From an uncultured Armatimonadota bacterium (lineage in GTDB: Bacteria; Armatimonadota; Armatimonadia; Armatimonadales; Armatimonadaceae), in the NCBI GenBank assembly GCA_903881535.1, contig CAIRTT010000323.1:1-9375 (forward strand): a stretch of 9,375 bases of DNA, in the 5' to 3' direction. The notes beneath the pieces were generated by a model. It saw only the letters and a list, made by a program, of their open reading frames with translations, had not been told where the DNA came from and did no database searches. The position numbers were made by a program, and so were the translations under genes. Below are positions 1 through 7,040 of the stretch, piece by piece; positions within the stretch are counted from its first letter, which is position 1, and every line of letters begins with the position of its first letter.

Positions 1-96
1 GTTATTTACAATGTGCGCTACATGGAGGGTGCTTCGGAGCAGCTGGGGGATGCCAGTGCATTGTGGCAACACATCTCCAACGCTCAGGATGCCTGA
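1..96 (+). CDS. 3' end of an unrecognised protein (partial)
   Basis: The first 31 codons of the window are open in frame 1 and end at TGA (94-96). The gene starts outside the window. The peptide begins VIYNVRYMEGASEQLGD and ends NAQDA; it is too short to assign to a family and no motif is recognisable. I prefer this frame because its composition (Asp, Glu, Ala, Gln) is protein-like, whereas the other two forward frames, also open here, give Cys- and Trp-rich or implausible peptides. A hairpin terminator follows at 161-190, which fits a gene ending just upstream. The opposite strand is also open in one frame across this stretch, so the call is tentative. Confidence 0.45.
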   Translation, partial: VIYNVRYMEGASEQLGDASALWQHISNAQDA

Positions 97-160
97 TGCC
101 TGCGTGGTACCATGCGATGGTTCGGCGTGCGCATTTTCGTGCCCCGCTGAAGAGATGTAA

Positions 161-190
161 GGCAGATCTGACCCGGATCGGCCATTTTTT
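161..190 (+). terminator. Rho-independent terminator after the first gene
   Basis: Arms GGC-A-GATC (161-168) and GATC-G-GCC (176-183) pair with a single A·G mismatch around a 7-nt loop, and are followed by A and six T (185-190). The stem is short, so strength is uncertain. It lies 65 nt after the stop of the partial gene and 46 nt before the zinc-ribbon start, implying the zinc-ribbon gene needs its own promoter or readthrough. Confidence 0.55.
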
Positions 191-223
191 ATGATTCGTG
201 GATGCCACTGCGTTCCGAATCGA

Positions 224-229
224 AAGGAG
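224..229 (+). promoter_or_regulatory. Shine-Dalgarno site fixing the zinc-ribbon start
   Basis: AAGGAG lies 7 nt before the ATG at 237. This is the reason for choosing ATG 237 over the in-frame upstream GTG at 198, which has no comparable site and would place 13 non-conserved-looking residues in front. Confidence 0.8.
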
Positions 230-236
230 AACGACC

Positions 237-473
237 ATGCGACCACAAGGCCCTGGTGGAGGACGCCGCGAAATAGCTGTGCAGTGCGCAAACTGTGGGG
301 CAACATCCGTATTGCCTGGAGCAGCTATCGTCCGTAACAATTTCTTTTGCTCGACCTGCGGTAAGCCGATGGACCTTTCCGGGATTTTCCGGCAGTTCCA
401 GACGGGTGAAGCAACGACTGGCCGTCGTGAGAAGGATAGCAAGTATAAGTCTGCGCGTAAGTCGCGTCGCTAG
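237..473 (+). CDS. Small zinc-ribbon protein with basic tail
   Basis: This is a 78-residue protein. Two CxxC knuckles, CANC (Cys17, Cys20) and CSTC (Cys38, Cys41), separated by 17 residues form a classic four-cysteine zinc ribbon. The N-terminus is Gly-rich. The last ~16 residues are strongly basic (Arg/Lys/Ser, ending KSARKSRR), suggesting binding to nucleic acid or ribosomes; that is inference. No signal peptide or membrane segment is present, so it is probably cytoplasmic. I cannot name the family: such ribbons occur in regulatory 'zinc-ribbon domain' proteins and in RNA-polymerase or ribosome-associated small proteins. The gene is transcribed alone, followed by a strong terminator at 496-531. 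Oddly, its final codons, stop codon and terminator are repeated 136 bp downstream. Confidence 0.85.
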   Translation: MRPQGPGGGRREIAVQCANCGATSVLPGAAIVRNNFFCSTCGKPMDLSGIFRQFQTGEATTGRREKDSKYKSARKSRR

Positions 474-500
474 ACGGTTACGTTTACAGAGAAGCCCCAC
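447..500 (+). repeat. Gene-tail direct repeat, copy 1
   Basis: Positions 447-490 are identical over 44 nt to 583-626. Similarity continues to 500 with two mismatches. The repeat contains the last eight sense codons and stop of the zinc-ribbon gene, 17 nt of spacer, and the left foot of its terminator. The terminator's right foot and T-run (519-531) also match copy 2, but the inner hairpin does not. Confidence 0.95.
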
Positions 501-531
501 CTTGTACCTGTGTACTTGGTGGGTTTTTTCT
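496..531 (+). terminator. Terminator of the zinc-ribbon gene
   Basis: CCCACC (496-501) pairs with GGTGGG (518-523). An inner GTAC/GTAC stem (504-507 with 512-515) encloses the loop CTGT. Six T follow (524-529), then CT and more T. This is a strong intrinsic terminator 22 nt after the stop codon. Confidence 0.9.
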
Positions 532-579
532 TTTTGATGTTGTTGCTTATCAGCAGCCATTGAAATCGAGCTTTTACAT

Positions 580-609
580 TACAAGTCTGCGCGTAAGTCG
601 CGTCGCTAG
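580..609 (+). pseudogene. Remnant of a second zinc-ribbon gene tail
   Basis: Read in the frame of the real gene, 580-609 encodes YKSARKSRR and a TAG stop, the same nine residues that end the zinc-ribbon protein. The Tyr codon differs silently (TAC here, TAT at 444-446), so homology extends one codon beyond the identical block. Upstream of 580 the frame has no similarity to the protein, no start codon and no ribosome-binding site, so it cannot be a functional gene. It is best read as the leftover 3' end of a duplicated or replaced copy. Confidence 0.75.
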
Positions 610-636
610 ACGGTTACGTTTACAGATAATCCCCAC
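583..636 (+). repeat. Gene-tail direct repeat, copy 2
   Basis: This is the downstream partner of 447-500: 44 nt identical (583-626), then matching to 636 with two mismatches. The offset is 136 nt in the left part and 135 nt at the terminator right foot (654-666), showing a one-base length change inside the hairpin. Confidence 0.95.
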
Positions 637-666
637 AAGGTGCGATGCGCTTTGTGGGTTTTTTCT
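631..666 (+). terminator. Second terminator, belonging to the duplicated tail
   Basis: CCCACAA (632-638) pairs with TTGTGGG (652-658). The stem can continue inward through G·U and G-C pairs to a small loop near 644-646. Six T follow (659-664). The outer stem and T-run match the terminator at 496-531, but the inner arms have changed together and still pair. It probably acts as a back-up terminator and also faces convergent transcription from the ABC-F gene. The stretch 667-740 shows nothing else recognisable. Confidence 0.85.
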
Positions 667-740
667 ATTTTTGGGGGAGCAGCTTTAAACTCCACCCGCA
701 ATGTTTTAGAACTAACCAAACAACACACACCTCCAGCTCA

Positions 741-788
741 AAAATGAAAAAATAAAGGCCCCTGCGTACACCGTACACAGAGGCCTTT
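741..788 (-). terminator. Terminator of the ABC-F gene
   Basis: On the minus strand AAAGGCC (from 788) pairs with GGCCTTT (to 754), then CTG/CAG, then GTAC/GTAC around a 3-nt loop (770-772). Two C·A mismatches (761·781 and 765·777) interrupt the stem symmetrically. The run of A at 741-752 supplies the U-tract in the minus-strand transcript. It begins 18 nt after the ABC-F stop codon. Confidence 0.9.
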
Positions 789-806
789 CCTTCGAACACA
801 ACCTAA

Positions 807-2405
807 TTAGATTTCGATATCCTTGATACGCGCAATCTGTGGATCCAACACCATATGGAACTTGCCATCCGCGACATCGAAGATGCCAGTGGCCACACGA
901 TCAATCAGGAAGTTGTCGTGGGTTGACATCAAGATCGTGCCCTGGAACTTGATCAATGCCTCGATCAAAACCTCACGCGCCAGCGGATCAAGGTGGTTGG
1001 TAGGCTCATCGAGGATATAGAAGTTCGCCGGGTGCAACAAGAACTTGGCGAGCGCAACACGGGTACGCTCACCGCCCGACAGAACGCCAACCTTTTTGAA
1101 GGGAGCATCCTCGCCGCGGAACTGCAAACGGGCCAGCAGGCCACGCGCAAGCTCTTCGAGCTTAGGGTCAATACCCGCCATCGTCTCTTCAAACACAGTG
1201 ACTTCCTTACGGAGCGCTTCTGCCTGATGCTGCGCGAAGTAGCCAATTTCCGTCTTCGGGTTCAAGTGAATCTTGCCACTTGTCGGACCCTCAACGCCTG
1301 CAATCATACGGAGGAAGGTTGATTTTCCAACGCCATTTGGACCCGTCAGGGCAATCTTGTCCCCACGGACCATCTGCAAAGTGATGCCATTGAGGACTGT
1401 CTTCTCGCCGTATTTCTTGACAACATCCTGGATGACAACCGGCTCTGGAGCCTCACGAGGTGGCTCAGGGAATTCGAGGTAAATCGTACGCGGGCGGGCT
1501 TTGGGCTTTGGCAAGATATCAATCTTTTCCATCTGCTTGACACGGCTTTCGACCATTCCCGATTTAGACTTGTTACCCTTCCAGCGCTGGATAAACTCTT
1601 TCCAGTCGGCGATTTCACGCTGCTGGGCATCGTACGCCTTGAGGTCACGTTGATACGCTTCCTCCTTAAGGCGCTCGTAGTCTTCGTAGTTACCGGTGTA
1701 CTGCGTGGTGCCACAATCCTCAACTTCGACAATCTTCTCGCAGACTGCATTCAGGAACTCAGGCTCGTGCGAAATACAGATGACCGAGCCGTGGTAATTC
1801 GGGATGTAATCGTACATCAACCAATACTTGGCAGTCACATCGAGGTGGTTCGTCGGTTCGTCAAGGAACAGGAAGTCAGGCTCCTGCAACAGCAGCTTTG
1901 CCATCGCAATACGCATCTGCCAGCCTCCCGAAAATGTATCCGTGAGCCGGTCAACCGCATCCAAATCGAATCCAAGACCAGCAAGAACACGGCCAATACG
2001 GGCATCAATGGTGTGTGCATCCGCTCGCACCAAATCGTTCGCTGCTTCATCCAATGCGGAAGCATCTGCACGCGACATCTCGCCATCCGCGACGGCATGG
2101 GATGCCTTCATCAAGCGGGCTTCGATGTCTTCAACATTTGGAAATGCATCCCGCATTTCGTCAGCAATCGTCACCCCAAGGCGGCACTGCGACTCTTGGT
2201 TGAGGTAGCCGACCGTGGAGCCATGTCGATTGACAACTCCCTTGTCAGCCTCTTCAATCCCTGCAAGGATTTTGACGAAGGTGGACTTGCCGGCGCCGTT
2301 GATGCCAACGATGCCGATGCGTTCCTGATCGCCGAGGATAAGGGAAATGTCCTTGAGGACAGTTTGAGGACCAAAAGTCTTGGAAATCTTCTCTGCGGAT
2401 AACAT
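807..2405 (-). CDS. ABC-F family ATP-binding protein (ribosome-acting)
   Basis: This 532-residue soluble protein has two ABC domains and no membrane segments. Domain 1: Walker A GINGAGKS (34-41), signature FSGGWQ (158-163), Walker B with LDEPTNHLD (181-189), H-loop His213. Domain 2: Walker A GPNGVGKS (355-362), signature LSGGER (442-447), LDEPTNHLD (465-473), H-loop His496. The charged linker at about 240-310 is the ABC-F interdomain segment that reaches the ribosomal P-site tRNA in characterised members. ABC-F proteins act in translation (EttA, Uup, YbiT, YheS types) or antibiotic target protection; the sequence does not tell which. I chose ATG at 2405 because GGAG sits 7 nt upstream and the domain begins at once. 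A longer frame to 2537 would run through the promoter and palindrome. The gene is divergent from sbcD. The H-loop regions (SHEPEF and STHDNF) differ from the common SHDR form. Confidence 0.95.
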   Translation of the reverse strand: MLSAEKISKTFGPQTVLKDISLILGDQERIGIVGINGAGKSTFVKILAGIEEADKGVVNRHGSTVGYLNQESQCRLGVTIADEMRDAFPNVEDIEARLMKASHAVADGEMSRADASALDEAANDLVRADAHTIDARIGRVLAGLGFDLDAVDRLTDTFSGGWQMRIAMAKLLLQEPDFLFLDEPTNHLDVTAKYWLMYDYIPNYHGSVICISHEPEFLNAVCEKIVEVEDCGTTQYTGNYEDYERLKEEAYQRDLKAYDAQQREIADWKEFIQRWKGNKSKSGMVESRVKQMEKIDILPKPKARPRTIYLEFPEPPREAPEPVVIQDVVKKYGEKTVLNGITLQMVRGDKIALTGPNGVGKSTFLRMIAGVEGPTSGKIHLNPKTEIGYFAQHQAEALRKEVTVFEETMAGIDPKLEELARGLLARLQFRGEDAPFKKVGVLSGGERTRVALAKFLLHPANFYILDEPTNHLDPLAREVLIEALIKFQGTILMSTHDNFLIDRVATGIFDVADGKFHMVLDPQIARIKDIEI

Positions 2406-2490
2406 TGGATAACTCCGGGACACCGGTCTGCTGCCGGCATTACATGGAAAGACGGCGCGCCATTTGGAACGCCGCCGATTTACAGGCAAG

Positions 2491-2496
2491 ATTGTA
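2491..2496 (-). promoter_or_regulatory. Putative -10 of the ABC-F promoter
   Basis: On the minus strand TACAAT fits a sigma70-type -10 about 86 nt before the ATG at 2405. The position expected for the -35 (16-17 nt upstream) is not a good match and falls inside the palindrome at 2504-2522, which fits a regulated promoter. This is inferred from sequence only. Confidence 0.4.
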
Positions 2497-2503
2497 CCGT
2501 AAA

Positions 2504-2522
2504 GAAATATTCTGAATATTTC
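2504..2522. promoter_or_regulatory. Perfect 19-bp palindrome, probable operator
   Basis: GAAATATTCTGAATATTTC is two exact 9-bp inverted arms around a central T. It lies in the divergent intergenic region, 99 bp from the ABC-F start and 48 bp from the sbcD start, just upstream of the ABC-F -10 candidate. The size and symmetry are those of a dimeric repressor or activator site. I do not recognise the consensus; it is not a LexA box of the CTG-N10-CAG or GAAC-N4-GTTC types. Confidence 0.65.
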
Positions 2523-2553
2523 CTCCTTGGGCGTCACAGCTGTACAACTTCGT

Positions 2554-2559
2554 TAGATA
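2554..2559 (+). promoter_or_regulatory. Putative -10 of the sbcDC promoter
   Basis: TAGATA lies only 10 nt before the sbcD ATG at 2570, and there is no Shine-Dalgarno sequence in between. If this is the -10, transcription would begin at or within a few bases of the ATG, giving a leaderless message. No convincing -35 is seen at 16-18 nt. TTGGGC at 2527-2532 is 21 nt away. Confidence 0.35.
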
Positions 2560-2569
2560 TTAGTTATAG

Positions 2570-3877
2570 ATGAACACAAACGAAACACTATTGCCCCCCA
2601 AAAGTGCCGGGGCCTACCGCATTCTCCATACCGCCGACTGGCATCTTGGCAAGCAATTGATGGATCAGGAACGTCATGCCGACCATCAACGCTTTTTGGA
2701 ATCCTTCCTTGGCACTGTGAAAGATCATTCGATTGATGCTGTGATTGTCAGCGGTGACATCTTCGATGGCGTCAACCCTCCCGCAAAGAGTGAAGAGCTC
2801 TACTACACAACCCTTGCAGCTCTGCATGGAATCGGAGTCCCTGCCGTCATCGTTTCCGGCAACCATGATTCGCCCACGATGCTGCGCAGCGCATCCACTA
2901 TCATCGGCAAGCTGGGACACCACATCATCACCGATGTGCCTGAGACCGGAACGCCTCACATTGTGCTCTTGCCAAACGGCGCTGCGCCTCGCGTTGCGAT
3001 TGCAGCCATCCCTTATATGCGTGAAGGGGATCTTCGTAAAGTTGAGCTGAATGAAGCGCTTGACGATGTTCGTGAACGGGTTCGTAAGGGCTGGCGGGAC
3101 CTCTACGCCGCGGCATCCAATGCGGTATCCAATCTGGCCCCGAACATCCCTGCCATCGCCACCGGACACCTCACCGTCACCGGAGGCGAAACTAACAAGG
3201 ACACCGAGCGGGAGATTCGTATCGGCGGCGTTGGGGATGTCGATCTTGCTGCATTCCCAGACCGTTTTGGCTATGTCGCACTTGGGCATCTCCACCGCCC
3301 GCAGAGCTTTCCAAAAGGAGCGGAAAATGGTGGGCACATCCGGTATTCGGGCAGCCCCATCGCTCTTGGTTTCTCCGAAGGCAATCACCAAAAGGCCTTT
3401 CAGATCATCGATATAGAAGCATCCGGCAACCTCGCCATGCACACGCTTCCAATCATTGGCAATCGCCGCCTGCTCCAGCTCCGAGGCACCATTCAGGAGC
3501 TCGAAATGCAGATCGAAACCCTCGCGCAACCCACTGAAGGTGAGCTGCAGCCTTGGGTCGAGCTTGTGCTGACAAGTGATGAAACCTTTCAAAGCGCCGA
3601 CAGCCTCTCCGCAAGTCTCAAAAAGCTGGTCACCGCCAAAGGCTACGCGCCCGTGGGCGGCGTTCAGCGAGACATACCAGATGGAGCTGTATCCACAGGA
3701 AATGAGCGCACCACCGATGAGCTGCTCTCCGAGCTGGACATCATCCGTGAAAACGAATACGGCACAATCGAACACCTCATGCAACGGCTGATGCCGCGAA
3801 ACGATAACCCGGCTGAGTTTGATGCACTATTGGCGCTGCTGCGCACCGACATCCTCGAACCACGGAGCAATGGCTGA
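2570..3877 (+). CDS. sbcD: Exonuclease subunit SbcD (Mre11-like)
   Basis: This is the nuclease subunit of the SbcCD complex, which cuts DNA hairpins and processes double-strand ends in the cytoplasm. The 435-residue protein carries all five calcineurin-like phosphoesterase metal-binding motifs: TADWHLG (Asp23, His25), SGDIFD (Asp63), SGNHDS (Asn98, His99, Asp100), ATGH (His200) and LGHLH (His240, His242). The C-terminal ~130 residues match the usual capping/SbcC-binding region. The protein is slightly longer than typical SbcD (about 380-410) because ~15 residues precede the usual RILHTADWH start. ATG 2570 has no Shine-Dalgarno site, but no better in-frame start exists before the first motif. 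The stop overlaps the sbcC start region, indicating translational coupling. Confidence 0.96.
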   Translation: MNTNETLLPPKSAGAYRILHTADWHLGKQLMDQERHADHQRFLESFLGTVKDHSIDAVIVSGDIFDGVNPPAKSEELYYTTLAALHGIGVPAVIVSGNHDSPTMLRSASTIIGKLGHHIITDVPETGTPHIVLLPNGAAPRVAIAAIPYMREGDLRKVELNEALDDVRERVRKGWRDLYAAASNAVSNLAPNIPAIATGHLTVTGGETNKDTEREIRIGGVGDVDLAAFPDRFGYVALGHLHRPQSFPKGAENGGHIRYSGSPIALGFSEGNHQKAFQIIDIEASGNLAMHTLPIIGNRRLLQLRGTIQELEMQIETLAQPTEGELQPWVELVLTSDETFQSADSLSASLKKLVTAKGYAPVGGVQRDIPDGAVSTGNERTTDELLSELDIIRENEYGTIEHLMQRLMPRNDNPAEFDALLALLRTDILEPRSNG

Positions 3878-3878
3878 T

Positions 3879-6746
3879 ATGAAACCTCTCAAACTGACCA
3901 TCGAAAATATCAACTCCCTCCGCGGGCGCCACACCATTGATTTCACTACCGGCAACCTCGCCGGCTGTGGGCTCTTTGCCATCATCGGGCCAACCGGAAG
4001 CGGGAAAACCACTATCCTTGATGCCATCACCCTTGCGCTCTACGGCCAGGCCTGTCGCTACGGTGGGAAGTCATCTCCTGCGGATGTGATGACAACCAAC
4101 ACCGCCTCCAGTGAAGCTACGCTGTTATTTACTTGCGCGGATGTGACCTACGAGGCATCCTGGCGGCTTCGCCGTGCCCGCGGGCTGGCGGATGGCGCAT
4201 TGCAGCCAGTTGAGATGGTGCTGAAGCGCATCGCAACAGATGGCTCCATCACCGTTCTTGCCGAGCAACTCACCCGGATGAAGACCGAGGTTGACCAGAT
4301 TCTGGGCATCAACTACGAGCAGTTCCAACGGGTGGCTTTGCTTCCACAAGGAGAATTTGACCGTTTTTTAACCGCCAAAGATGATGAACGCACGCAGATT
4401 CTAGAAAAGCTGACCGGGACGGCAAAGTACCGCGAGATTGGAGAGGCTATTCGTAAGGCATTTAAATTGGCGGCCGCAGGATCCAAGTCGCTGCGCGATA
4501 ACATCAGTGGCCTCCAAATCAGCCTACTGGATCCTGCAGTACAGCTTGCCAAAACGGAGCGTCTGGCGGCGCTGGATGTCCTTGTTCCTACGGTCAAAAA
4601 GGATGCCGATAATCTTGCGGCGCGGGCAAAGTCTGCGGATGACTACATAAACGCACTCGGGTCAAATGTCCGCTACACGGCGGCTCTGCTCGATGCGCAA
4701 AACGCTTTGAAGGTCCATCAGCCACAGGTCGAGCGCCTTACCCGTTTCCGTGCACTGAAGCCTGTCTTTGATGCGCATCGGGACAAGGCAAATGCCATCA
4801 CACGGCTTGCGAAAGCGGAAGGCGACCACAAGGTTGCTGTCACCACCGCAGGGCAGGCGACGTCGCTTGCCGCTGTTACACGTGCGCAGGTATTGCGCTA
4901 CGGCCGTGAGTCGATGCGTACCGGATTGCTTGCAGCATCGGGGGCCGCGGAAGCGATTGGGTGGGGGCCGTTCTCTTCGATATCCGATGCCATTGCAGCC
5001 ATCCAACCAATCGCTGCGGATCTCAACGTCATTCGGGTCGCCTTGCCGCAGGCGGCACGCAGTAAGTCCGATGCTGATGAGGCGTGGCAGCAGCTCTGGA
5101 AGCAGATGACACAGGTTCAGAGCGTGGCTGAGGCTGCAGGTTTGGACCGTGAACCGGTTGAGCAGCGAGACCGCGAGACGGCCGCAAAGGCAGTTGAGCG
5201 CGCGTATACATCTATGCTTGCGAACCTAAATGATCAGGTTATACGAGAACGCCGTACCGTCGATGCGCATATGCAAAGCGTGGCCAGCCTCTCCAAAGTC
5301 GCCGAGCTTGAAGAACGACTGGTACAGGGTAATGATTGCCCTCTGTGCCGGCAGATCATTACAAATGTGCCAGCAAAAGGGACATCTGCCGCTGAGCTTG
5401 CTGAGACAAAAGCGATGCTGACGGCGGCCCAGACAGAACTTAAACGTCTTGAGAGCCGGGTTCAAAAGGCCGGTGTCCTCCAAGCTGGGCTTTCTGGTGC
5501 AAATGGGCTCATCGGCGTCTGGGAGGCAGCTGTTGTACGTGCTGCAACGGATGCATCAACACTCGATGCATCCATAAAGGCTGTCAATCTGTCGCCAAGC
5601 GTCCGGGATGTAGTCGGTATTGATGGCCATTTGAACACGCTTACAAATGTGCTTTCTTACAGTGCGGCGGAAGCGTTGCTGCGGCGCGTCCAGGCGGATG
5701 GACGTGATGCAAACGATGTAGCTGCAGGCGAGCAAGCACTCCCGAATTGGACATCTATGGACAAGGCTGTGGAGGTTTACAGCCGTCACATCGATGCTCT
5801 GACGAAGACGGAGTCTGCCGTAAGTGCTGCGTGGGACCAGGTGGTTCAGCAGACGGCAGGGGCAAAAGCTGCAAACGAGTTCTTTGATGCTCAGCTCGTG
5901 GCTAACGAAGTGAGTGACCCTGCGGAGCTGGATGCCGTTTTCCTAACCGATGCTGAATGTAAGTCCATCGAGGCGCAGCGTGAAAGGCTTATCGGTAGTG
6001 AGCGTGAGGTCGCGGGCAAGCTGTCGGAAGTCCGAAAGACTATTGCAGAACTCGAAGCGGTGGTGCCGCCGCTGCCCGCGACGCGCGCGTTGGTGGATGC
6101 CCTTCGCCTAAATGCGCTGGCGACACGACAGGCAGCAGACAGCGCGATCGCAGAGCAGTCATCTGTGGGGGAGGCATTGAAGAAGGATGCAAATGTCCGC
6201 TCACAGCTGCTCGAGCTCGAGCGTCAGCTGGGAGAACAGGTGGTCAGTGAAAGTCGCTGGAAGCTGTTGGATGAAAAGTTCGGTGGCGATAAGTTGACTC
6301 GTTTGGTGCAACGAATCGGCATGGATGCTCTGGTTGGCTATGCAAATCAACGCCTCCAGTCGTTTAGTAACCGTTACCAGCTACGCGGTGTGGACACGGA
6401 TGGTCTTGGAATTCTGGTCGTCGATCGCCGCAACCTAGATGCCACACGGGCCACATCAAGCCTCTCGGGCGGCGAGAAGTTTCTGACATCCCTCAGCCTT
6501 GCCTTGGGGCTTTCGGACATCGCCAGCCGGTCAGCACGTATCGACAGCCTGTTCATTGATGAAGGCTTTGGAACCCTTGATGCCGAAACGCTTGAAACGG
6601 CACTCTCAGCGCTTCAGCTTCTGAGGACGGATTCTGGCCGTCAGGTCGGCATCATTTCGCACGTTGGAGCCCTACAGGAACGTCTTCAAGCGCGGATTGT
6701 GGTGCAGCCGAACGGGGATGGAACGAGTAGGCTAAGCGTTAGCTAA
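3879..6746 (+). CDS. sbcC: Exonuclease subunit SbcC (Rad50-like ATPase)
   Basis: This is the SMC-like ATPase partner of SbcD, 955 residues from this start. The N-terminal lobe has Walker A GPTGSGKT (37-44) and the Q-loop LLPQGEF (Gln157). A long charged region of two coiled-coil arms (about 200-480 and 495-780) surrounds the zinc hook CPLC (Cys487, Cys490), through which Rad50-type dimers join. The C-terminal lobe has the signature LSGGEK (862-867), Walker B with FIDEGFGTLD (892-901) and H-loop His928. It is a little shorter than E. coli SbcC (1048), within the family range. ATG 3879 matches the family N-terminus (MKPLKLTI) and lies one base after the sbcD stop, with GGAG 11 nt upstream. ATG 3870, adding MAD and overlapping sbcD by 8 bp, is a close alternative, but GGAG is then only 2 nt away. 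Confidence 0.96.
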   Translation: MKPLKLTIENINSLRGRHTIDFTTGNLAGCGLFAIIGPTGSGKTTILDAITLALYGQACRYGGKSSPADVMTTNTASSEATLLFTCADVTYEASWRLRRARGLADGALQPVEMVLKRIATDGSITVLAEQLTRMKTEVDQILGINYEQFQRVALLPQGEFDRFLTAKDDERTQILEKLTGTAKYREIGEAIRKAFKLAAAGSKSLRDNISGLQISLLDPAVQLAKTERLAALDVLVPTVKKDADNLAARAKSADDYINALGSNVRYTAALLDAQNALKVHQPQVERLTRFRALKPVFDAHRDKANAITRLAKAEGDHKVAVTTAGQATSLAAVTRAQVLRYGRESMRTGLLAASGAAEAIGWGPFSSISDAIAAIQPIAADLNVIRVALPQAARSKSDADEAWQQLWKQMTQVQSVAEAAGLDREPVEQRDRETAAKAVERAYTSMLANLNDQVIRERRTVDAHMQSVASLSKVAELEERLVQGNDCPLCRQIITNVPAKGTSAAELAETKAMLTAAQTELKRLESRVQKAGVLQAGLSGANGLIGVWEAAVVRAATDASTLDASIKAVNLSPSVRDVVGIDGHLNTLTNVLSYSAAEALLRRVQADGRDANDVAAGEQALPNWTSMDKAVEVYSRHIDALTKTESAVSAAWDQVVQQTAGAKAANEFFDAQLVANEVSDPAELDAVFLTDAECKSIEAQRERLIGSEREVAGKLSEVRKTIAELEAVVPPLPATRALVDALRLNALATRQAADSAIAEQSSVGEALKKDANVRSQLLELERQLGEQVVSESRWKLLDEKFGGDKLTRLVQRIGMDALVGYANQRLQSFSNRYQLRGVDTDGLGILVVDRRNLDATRATSSLSGGEKFLTSLSLALGLSDIASRSARIDSLFIDEGFGTLDAETLETALSALQLLRTDSGRQVGIISHVGALQERLQARIVVQPNGDGTSRLSVS

Positions 6747-6770
6747 TCCGAACAGTGTGATGAATCAAGC

Positions 6771-6825
6771 ATTCCCTGGTTACTTCGGCCTGATTGGCTG
6801 GTGCATAACCGGGGAGTAATTTTTT
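6771..6825 (+). terminator. Terminator of the sbcDC operon
   Basis: A 12-bp stem, 6771-6782 with 6806-6817, pairs fully with two G·U wobbles. The loop of 23 nt can form a small GCC/GGC inner hairpin. It is followed by AA and six T (6820-6825). The stem begins 25 nt after the sbcC stop. Confidence 0.9.
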
Positions 6826-6885
6826 GTGCGCTTCCTTATGGATTGACACTTTCGACGGAGTTCTTGAAACAAACTGACGAAGACC

Positions 6886-6913
6886 TTGGGTAAGTCTATG
6901 TGGTTAATAGATA
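6886..6913 (+). promoter_or_regulatory. Putative promoter of the lyase-like gene
   Basis: TTGGGT (6886-6891) and TAGATA (6908-6913) are separated by 16 nt and lie in a strongly AT-rich stretch (about 6896-6945), about 165 nt before the gene. The same TAGATA hexamer appears before sbcD. A perfect TTGACA at 6843-6848 has no -10 at normal spacing and is less likely. This is a sequence-only inference. Confidence 0.4.
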
Positions 6914-7040
6914 ATAATACTTTTATAAACTTTTTAATTATTGATTGTCGCGCACGGTTATTGCCTGAAGTTTCGCCAATAGGAAACCGAAAGTTAACTC
7001 ATACGTAACATCTGTCCTTTTCTCATTGAGAGGTTGGATA
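6914..7040 (+). other. Untranslated leader / intergenic stretch
   Basis: Between the putative promoter and the short upstream ORF lie about 125 nt without a credible gene. The first 30 nt are very AT-rich, then composition returns to the local average. I see no riboswitch I can name, no terminator hairpin and no clear operator. It could serve as a long 5' leader. Confidence 0.4.

Noticed and set aside
2..442. A 146-codon minus-strand open frame across the left end.
   Set aside because: It overlaps the well-supported zinc-ribbon gene and the terminator at 161-190. Its Pro/Arg/His/Cys-rich composition is not protein-like.
447..636. The direct repeats as a CRISPR array or tandem repeat array.
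   Set aside because: There are only two copies, one of which is the coding end of a gene, and there are no regular spacers or cas genes.
1650..2402. A 250-codon open frame on the plus strand opposite the ABC-F gene.
   Set aside because: It is antisense to conserved ABC motifs, has no ribosome-binding site or protein-like pattern, and is a shadow of the minus-strand gene.
2406..2484. A possible attenuation leader for the ABC-F gene (a CCGG hairpin touching the Shine-Dalgarno site and an AUG-UAA minimal ORF).
   Set aside because: The stems are only 4-5 bp, there is no U-tract or credible leader peptide, and the evidence is too weak to call regulation.
2588..3784. A 398-codon open frame on the minus strand opposite sbcD.
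   Set aside because: It lies entirely within sbcD, which has all catalytic motifs. The antisense peptide has no recognisable domain and is explained by the codon bias of the sense gene.
6843..6848. A perfect TTGACA -35 hexamer.
   Set aside because: No acceptable -10 hexamer lies 15-19 nt downstream. The TTGGGT/TAGATA pair 40 nt further on is more convincing.
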